NCBI GenBank assembly: GCA_023374025.1
Contig: SIJG01000114.1
Span: 218,322-282,321, forward strand
Length of the DNA: 64,000 nucleotides
Reading direction: 5' to 3'
Source: Heterodera schachtii
Lineage: Eukaryota > Nematoda > Chromadorea > Rhabditida > Heteroderidae
The translations under genes and the position numbers were made by a program. Below are positions 57,061 to 64,000 of the stretch, one piece after another. Below the pieces are notes generated by a model, which was given only the letters and a program-made list of their open reading frames with translations, searched no databases and was not told the DNA's origin. Within the stretch, counting starts at the first letter, position 1. The number at the start of each line of letters is the position of its first letter.

Positions 57061-60000
57061 ATTTTATATTAACTTTTTTATTTATGTTCTTCATTTGATT
57101 TAAAATTAAAGTTATAATCAAACCCAGTTCTTATTAATATATCTTTATTTCCATTACATATAAACGAAATGGTTTTTTTTGGCGTTTATTCGTTAATATT
57201 TTTTATCATTTATAACCTATTGATTTGGAATATTTTTTAATATATTTTTAGTTTTAAATTGCTAATATATTAAAAATTTTCATAATTACAATCAAATTTG
57301 TTTTTGACGTATTTTTTAATGATTAGAAACAATTTTTTAATTTTTTCCATATGGTAAATTTACATATTTTGCAAAATATTATTTACGAATAAATAAATTA
57401 AATGATTAAATTTATCAATAAAACGTTAGGGTATTTAATAATACATGAATATATAATTTGTCTGAAAATTATTAATGGAATTAACCAATCTTTTTAAAAA
57501 TATTGTTTATTAATTGACCAAAAAGCACAATATTAGTAACTGCTATATTATATATTTATTTAATCTCTTTAAAATTTTTTATTAACTCTTAATTAAGTAA
57601 TATTAATATAAATTTGAGTTTGTATGGTATTTTACTGGTATTTTTTCATGTTTTTAATCGAATTAATTTTATAACTTTCTGAATTACAATTTTATATATA
57701 TATATATATATTTCTGTAAGTAGATGGCTTTGTTATCCATGCCTTTTATCAATTGTATAAAATTATGGGTTCCTTATGATCGACATAATGGCAGTAAATT
57801 TTCCCAATCCATTGGAAAAATATATATTCAAATAAATTTTATGACGTCCGATAAGTTGTAAAACTACTACGCATATAAAATAGCGAAAGTTTCATTCTTT
57901 ATTTATAAATGCATAAATTATGCTCATCAAATATATCATATGCAATTATTATATAATACAAATATTTTAGTTATATATGAATATAAACAGTTATTAAACA
58001 TTGTAGTTGCATCTGTAAACGTTTTAGCAAACCTAAAAAAGCGATAATTATGTAACAGATGGAAAAATGAAATTTTCCAAGAAAAATGTATTAATCATAT
58101 AAAGGCTAGTAATTGTTTAACACAAGTACGTAAATAAAATACAAAAAATTAAATATATTTTTTTACTTTTATTCTTTTTTTTGAGTTTTTTATTTTATGT
58201 TTTATTTTTTATTATTTGTAAAAAATAATACCTTTTGCGCATATAAGTTTTATTAATTAATTAATAAATAATGAAAATTAATACTCGAAGAAATTCGAGA
58301 TATATCATTGTAATTAATTCTTTCGTATTCATATATTTTTTAATTTATAGGGATTGTTATATTTTTTTGTTGTTCTGGAGCTGAAATTCTAATAGAATAT
58401 ATAGTAAGCCCGATTAATCTCTCCAAATTTTTCCTATTTTAATTTAATTTTAACTATTAAAAAATATATTTATTGAAATAGTATATTCATTTATTTTAAT
58501 TGTGAGAATCAATTAATATTTGTTTATGGAAATTTAATTATCTTACCGTTTTAATTAGACAATTGTAATCATCGTTGTATTTTTAAAAATTTTAAAATAT
58601 TTTTCAATTAAATCTGAAATTTTAGATCATTATATTTATTTATTTTTAAATAATTATTATTTATTTAGCCTTTTTAAACAGAACAATGAATATTGAAAAT
58701 TTCCCCAGAGATCATTTATGAAACAATTAATAATAATTGTATTAAAAAATTTTTTTTTGTAATTTTTCAATAATTAATTAAATGTTATTTTTTAAATATT
58801 CCTTGTCATTATTTCATGACCATACGGGTTATCCAAGTGTTCAAATAAACAATCTTCTGCCTTTTTTGCTAATTTTATTTTATATAAATATTGATTTGAA
58901 TTTAATGAAATAATTTTTTTTCTTCTGATATAACAATTAAAAGCAATACCATTTTGATAAATTTGCATGTGTCATTTTATTTATTTTTGGTTGTGATTAA
59001 TTTATCAAATCCTTAGTAACGCAGGATCTTTTATTAAAAGTGATGAGATCCGACACTGAAAAATTTTACGTCAATCGAACTTCAGAATTCTAGCGGCTCC
59101 AAAAATTTCGTTTATTTTTTGAATTTATTTTCATTATAAAAATAAAACTAGAAATCACAAATTTGGTCATTTTTTAGAAAAAAAAATCTGTTCATAATTT
59201 TTGTTATAGATCCTGATTTAAAATTCTCATTGGCGAAATTATTCATTTTTCAAGCTTTATTCAAAGGCCTTTTTAAAAGTAACAAACTTGTTGGTGAGTT
59301 CCTGAGAATGATTTATTGTTGCCTTTGGATGTATATCAGAAATAAATTAAATCATTGTCTTATGCATAAAATCATTTTTATGATTGGCAATTATTTATTT
59401 CTAATTAAAATTCAATTATACTTATTTTGTATATTTTTAAAGTAATCTTTATTGTATTTGTTATTCAATAATTTATTTGATTTATTATTCCACAAAAAAT
59501 GACTGTGGCAGATTTACTTGATTCTGAGAGAATTTCTTCATTTTAAATATATTATATAAATTTATAACTAAGCGACTAATAAAAGATTTATTACAATTGA
59601 TTAAAAATCTTTTTGAGACTTCGATTCTAAGCAAATACTTGTTATTTTAAAATCAAAATAATCAATTTTAAGTTTAAAATTGATTTATGCTTTTAAAATA
59701 AATTTTACTTAAAAATATCTCCAGGATAAAAGAATTTAAAAATATTCAATCTAAAACCAAAATTTTTAAGATTAATTAGAAAATTAATATTATTAAATTA
59801 AAGAATTTAAAATAAAATACATATAAGAGTTTTAAAATAAACTTATTGATTATAAATTCAAAAAAATAAAAACCATCATGTTTAAGAAGATATTTACAAC
59901 AAAAATTCAAATAAATAATATACAAATAATCAAGAATAAATAAAAAATATTTTGACCAATATTATCATTTTATGGCGGTTTGCCATTGCCTCTTATTTTA

Positions 60001-60895
60001 TTTTATTTAAAAGAAAACCAAATGCACATTGTGCGCTTATATGGTGCATAAAAATACAAAAATAATGAAACCAAAATTTTGTTTTAAATGTTTCTCTACG
60101 CCCTACACAAAATGTAAACAAATTTAATGCTTTTTATCGTATATTATTTTTCTTTTTATATCACTGCACACTGTCCAATAAATAGCGCATTATTTTCTTA
60201 ATTGTAATTATGTCGAGAATAGGTATTTTTATAAAAATGTTATATTTTATTCTACGTTTAAATATTATAATATTTTATTCTCGTTTTTACATTAATATAT
60301 TATTTTGTTCAAGCTCGATAAAGTTTGTCGTGTCATATGAGAATCGGCACTCTTCAAAAATTAAATGATCATGTCACCTATTCAATAAAAACAAGATATT
60401 TTTTATCATTTATATTTCAATAATTTAAAAAAAGTGTGTCATGCAAATAAATTTTAAATAATATTATATTCTGTTTTTATACATAAATTGGTTTTTTATT
60501 ATACTGATCTTATTGCATTGCTTCTTAACATTACCGATGAAAATATATATATTTCAATATAAGCACTTTTCCAGGTGTGATAGTTTTTAAATTTATTCAA
60601 ATTTGAAACAAGATTATAAAATAAATGAAATTTATAAAAATCTAATAAACATTTAAATTAAATAATAGATTTAATGTTTTTTATAAAAAAAAATTTCATA
60701 TATTTAAAATTTATTTTGTAAGAAAAATAAGGTATACTCGTTTAAATAAATAAATAAAGATAAGTATAAATATTTGTTGACTAAACATCATTGATTGATT
60801 TAAATAAAGCAATGGGCAATGCATATACAAAAACAATCGTCAACTACGAGGTTAGAATTAAAAATAATGTTTTAAAACTTTATTTTTTTGGCCCA
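57061..60895. other. AT-rich desert, no gene seen
   Basis: Mostly T-rich to about 59600, then more A-rich. A perfect (TA)n run is at about 57693-57711. A GC-richer islet is at about 59030-59100. Bases 57240-57485 recur at the right edge of the window. Short ORFs such as 59230-59445 lack any supporting feature. Confidence 0.65.
57240..57485 (+). repeat. dispersed repeat, copy 1 (copy 2 at window end)
   Basis: AATTGCTAATATATTAAAA and GAATATATAATTTGTCT followed by AATGGAATTAA recur in order at 63900-64000, where the middle about 145 bases are missing. Copy 2 continues beyond the window. Confidence 0.6.
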
Positions 60896-60924
60896 AAATT
60901 ATTAACAAAAATGCAATAAAAACG

Positions 60925-61276
60925 AAAAATGCACCCCTAAGAATCGACTAAAATTAAAAAAAAAATACACCCTTAAGAATCGACCCAAAATTTTTTCAAA
61001 AATACACCCATAAGAAATGAAAAACTTTTCAAAAATTCATATCAAAAATTTATTTATTTATTTTCTTGACAATAATTTGTGCTTTAAAAATTATATATCT
61101 CAGTACTGATTTGGCCTAATTTTTTTACTTTTTTGAATACATTTTGTCATTTTACACCCCTAAAAACGAGGTTTTTTAGTGCCTATTTTCCATTTTTAGG
61201 GCCTATTTTGGGGGTTTTTTAGAGCCTAAGGCCTACCTATTTTGACGGTTTTTAGTGCCTATAAATATCATCCCTA
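60925..61276. repeat. short tandem repeats ending in a hAT-like terminus
   Basis: First part: three units containing (T/G)(A/G)CACCC(C/T/A)TAAGAA(T/A) at about 60929, 60967 and 61003, with a fourth partial at 61157. Second part (61163-61270): repeated TTTTTAGTGCCTATTTT-like and GGGCCTATTTT words. The right end ATCATCCCTA (61267-61276), read on the minus strand as TAGGGATGAT, resembles a hAT terminus. No partner end was identified. Confidence 0.45.
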
Positions 61277-61452
61277 ATGATAAACATAAAAAAGGTTTTG
61301 ACAGTTCAAAATTTTTTATAAAAAATAATCTAATAATAGGAAAAATATTTTATAAATCAGTCGAATTTTTCACAATAACAAACCTAAAAAGTAAAATGTA
61401 AAGCACAATTCCTTTAAAACTGTGCCAGTAAACAATTAGATGGACTGCCAAG

Positions 61453-62132
61453 CAGGGCTGCACGCAATTACGGATTGCGGATTACGGTTTCTATTTTTTA
61501 TTTAAAGGTTTACCCGTATTTTGATTTATTTAAGAATTAAAATAGATTTATTATTTTTTATTTGTTGTTGTTAAGGCTATTTGGGTAGTTCGCCTAGAAA
61601 ATAGAGGCATTTTGTCACACCTATTTTTCACGCATTTTATGAAAATTCATAAAACCTTAGCCAGGTGAGGGAAGGAATTCTCGCCCCCTTCCCCCGCCTG
61701 AAATGAAAAATTTTTACAGGAAAAATTGGGTTCGATTTTTCTTAATAAAATCATTAAAATTTCAAAAAAAAATTCTTCGGATCCCCCCCCCCCCCGAAAT
61801 TTTTTTTGGCTATTAAAATGTTCAAATAATTATATGCTTACATAAATCCAATTATAAGGATCAGACTTTCAAAAAACTTTCAAAAATCAACCCATAAATT
61901 CAAAAAGAATGATTTTTTCAGACACAAAATTATATAATATTTGAAAAAATTGAAATAAAAAATGAAGAAGCTGCATCAAGAAAATCCGTTTTTTTATTTT
62001 TATTAATCACTATTTAAAAAATTTTTTCTAGAATTCTGACAAAAATGGATTTTTGAAAATTACGGTTACGGGAAATTACGGAGTTTTTAGACTCCCGTAA
62101 TTACGGATTACGGATTAATTTAAATCACCCCT
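61453..62132. mobile_element. candidate non-autonomous hAT-like element
   Basis: The left end is CAGGGCTGCACGCAATTACG; the right end on the minus strand is TAGGGGTGATTTAAATT. Inside both ends lie ATTACGGATTACGG words (61467-61490 and about 62095-62116). CAGGG.TG ends with short subterminal repeats are typical of hAT transposons. There is no transposase ORF in the 680 bp, which include a C13 run at 61783-61795 and a C-rich islet at 61670-61700. The flanking octamers (CTGCCAAG and GATATTGG) do not match, so no target duplication supports the limits. Confidence 0.35.
61783..61795 (+). repeat. C13 homopolymer tract
   Basis: Thirteen consecutive C following TTCTTCGGAT. Read on the minus strand it is a G-run beside a CCGAAG word; the G14 run at 5938 also has CCGAAG about 30 bases downstream, on its own strand. 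Confidence 0.9.
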
Positions 62133-63344
62133 AGATATTGGAAAATTATTACTAAGATCCGACCTCTTAAAATTTATTTTTCTTAAAGCCTTTTTCCAAG
62201 TTGATAGATCCCTGACATGGGTGTTAAATAGTGATGTATTTAAAAATTTTGCTCTTTAATAATAATTCTGATGAAATTTTTGTTTAGGTATGGACGACGA
62301 AATAAGATATAGATTATATTATAATTTACGAAAAAAATTTTAATTGATTAATAGCATTATTTTCTAAAACTCGTCCATTAGGAATGATTTGTATTTGGAG
62401 AAAATGAAGTAAAAGATTTTTGATCTGTAAAAAATTTGGAAGATTTTGTTAATAAAATAATGATTAATATAAGATTTTGTTAATACAATAATAATTAATA
62501 TATTTTCGTTTTTTATTGAAATAATGCATTTTTCTTTATTAGTGATTTTACTCATGGATTAATTTTGCCTTTTAACTTTTTGATATTCAATTTCTAAGCA
62601 TTACTAAATTGTAAAAGTAATTTTCATATATTTTTTGATTTTCAAACTATAATATTTTTATATTGTTGTAAAATGTAATAGCTTCTTCTATCTTTTTGTC
62701 AGTTTGTATTTATAATTTTAACGAAAAATTTGAATACATTTTTAAATTTAGGCATTCATTCCTTTACGATTTATTAGTGTATTTTTAGATCATTTTCGAA
62801 TATAAATTTTATTAACTTTTAAAAACTTCATGGTGTTCGTCCCTAACAATTTTAAATCTGAAAAGTGATCTTTATTTTCAAAGCATTATATAAGTATTAT
62901 TTTTTAGTTTAATTTTGAATTGTAATACGTTAGTTATTATAGTTTCGAATATTTATTCAGTTCGACAATCCTATATTAGTATTTCACTTGAGAATTTGAA
63001 GACTGAATTTTTTACATAAATTTTAGACTACAATAGGTTTTAGTTCCAAAAATTAATCGTTTTTGAAATAAATGATCAGCTTAATATAATAATAACACTG
63101 TTTGATTATATGATTTAGCATATCAGTTAAATTTTTTAAAATGAATTTGCAAATAAATTTATTATAAATAATGTGAATTCAATTAGAGAACCTAAAATTG
63201 TATAACAATACATTAGTTAAATTATAAAAAATATTATATTGATAAATATATATTTGGTAGCATGTACTAAAATGAACCATCTGGATTTATGCGAGAAAAA
63301 AGGTTAAAATTATAAAATAAAATTTAAAAATAATAGTTTATATT
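62133..63344. other. AT-rich spacer, no gene seen
   Basis: T-rich on the plus strand. A duplicated phrase AAGATTTTGTTAATA(A/C)AATAAT(G/A)ATTAATAT occurs twice at about 62441-62503. No coding-like ORF. Confidence 0.65.
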
Positions 63345-63880
63345 TAAAGAAGATGAAAAAAAATAAACAGAATTTAATTATTAATTTTTCTTGTAAGTAA
63401 ATGTAATATAAAAATATTAAAGTAAGATTAATTTCAAAATCATAATTGTTAATAAATTATTGTAAAAAATAATGAAAACCTGACAAACCAAGGATGGAAA
63501 AAATTTATCAGATTCTCCAATTAACTCGATATAAAAAACCTTTAAATAAAGAGATAATTTTTATATTTTGTCAACTATAAAACATTTTGAAGTAAAATAT
63601 AAATAATTGATCAAATCGAAGAATTAAGTATTAAACGAAATTTCATATTTATTTATAAACTATTTATTTTATTAATTAATGAGTAATGAAATGTAAAGGA
63701 CTAAATAAATGACTCTGATGTAATTTATAATACAGTAATGTAAATTTTGAGCCAATAAATTATTAGTATGAGCACAGTTTTATTCCAATATAATCGGTTT
63801 TAAATAATTAAAAAATCAAGATATGTTTTGAAGTAAATAAGCTCATAAAATTTACATGATTTTGTATAATTTAATTGGTT
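63345..63880 (+). repeat. dispersed 0.55-kb repeat, copy 2
   Basis: Diverged copy of 43540-44130 in the same orientation, with small insertions and deletions. It is followed almost directly by copy 2 of the 57240 repeat, so two different dispersed repeats are joined here. Confidence 0.7.
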
Positions 63881-63899
63881 TGTAATATATGTAATAAAT

Positions 63900-64000
63900 A
63901 TATTTTTTTATTTTTTAATTGCTAATATATTAAAATTTTTCATGAATTATTTAATAATAATATGAATATATAATTTGTCTAAAATTACAAATGGAATTAA
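63900..64000 (+). repeat. dispersed repeat, copy 2 (partial, at window edge)
   Basis: Matches both ends of 57240-57485 with the middle deleted; cut by the end of the window. Confidence 0.55.

Overview
The window looks like an AT-rich, gene-poor stretch of a eukaryotic, probably animal, genome. There is no operon structure and no bacterial-type gene. Well-supported coding sequence is confined to retrotransposons of the Ty3/gypsy (Metaviridae-type) class. Their gag/pol style resembles the K02A2.6-like elements common in nematodes, and the few candidate splice acceptors are T-rich tracts ending in CAG or TAG. A nematode host is therefore a reasonable guess, not a demonstration. No tRNA, rRNA or CRISPR was recognised.

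Layout. 1-8.29 kb: AT desert with a degenerate tandem repeat (111-1165) and a long imperfect hairpin (1322-1446). 8.29-11.34 kb: a GC-richer island with a CCHC zinc-knuckle exon-like ORF (minus strand), other exon-like ORFs, a recurring decamer TGCCGAAGCA and a small tandem repeat. 11.90-17.16 kb: a nearly full-length LTR retrotransposon on the plus strand (LTR, primer-binding site, gag, protease, RT, RNase H, integrase, polypurine tract, LTR), broken by an in-frame stop, an RT-thumb deletion and frame breaks. 17.16-18.79 kb: a second, minus-strand Ty3/gypsy element (5' LTR, gag, start of protease) cut off exactly where the 3' LTR of the first begins. 18.8-64 kb: AT desert (roughly 80% A+T or more by eye). 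It holds a ten-copy GACAAAATCCCGCC repeat block next to a 48-codon ORF (24.4-24.9 kb), a 1.2-kb satellite with a 176-bp higher-order duplication (26.8-28.1 kb), a 98%-identical 434-bp duplication carrying a conserved ORF (38.6 and 56.1 kb), several older dispersed duplications, and hAT-like transposon ends (46.95, 61.3 and 61.45-62.13 kb).

How it fits together. The window reads as repeat-derived heterochromatin-like DNA into which GC-richer retroelements have inserted. The two retroelements encode the usual copy-and-paste machinery (capsid/nucleocapsid, protease, reverse transcriptase with RNase H, integrase), but neither copy is intact, so both are fossils or depend on other copies. No new multi-gene system was found. 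The least explained signals are the duplicated 434-bp ORF module, the palindromic satellite, the two-unit repeat block at 24.4 kb and the kilobase-scale switching between A-rich and T-rich strand composition.
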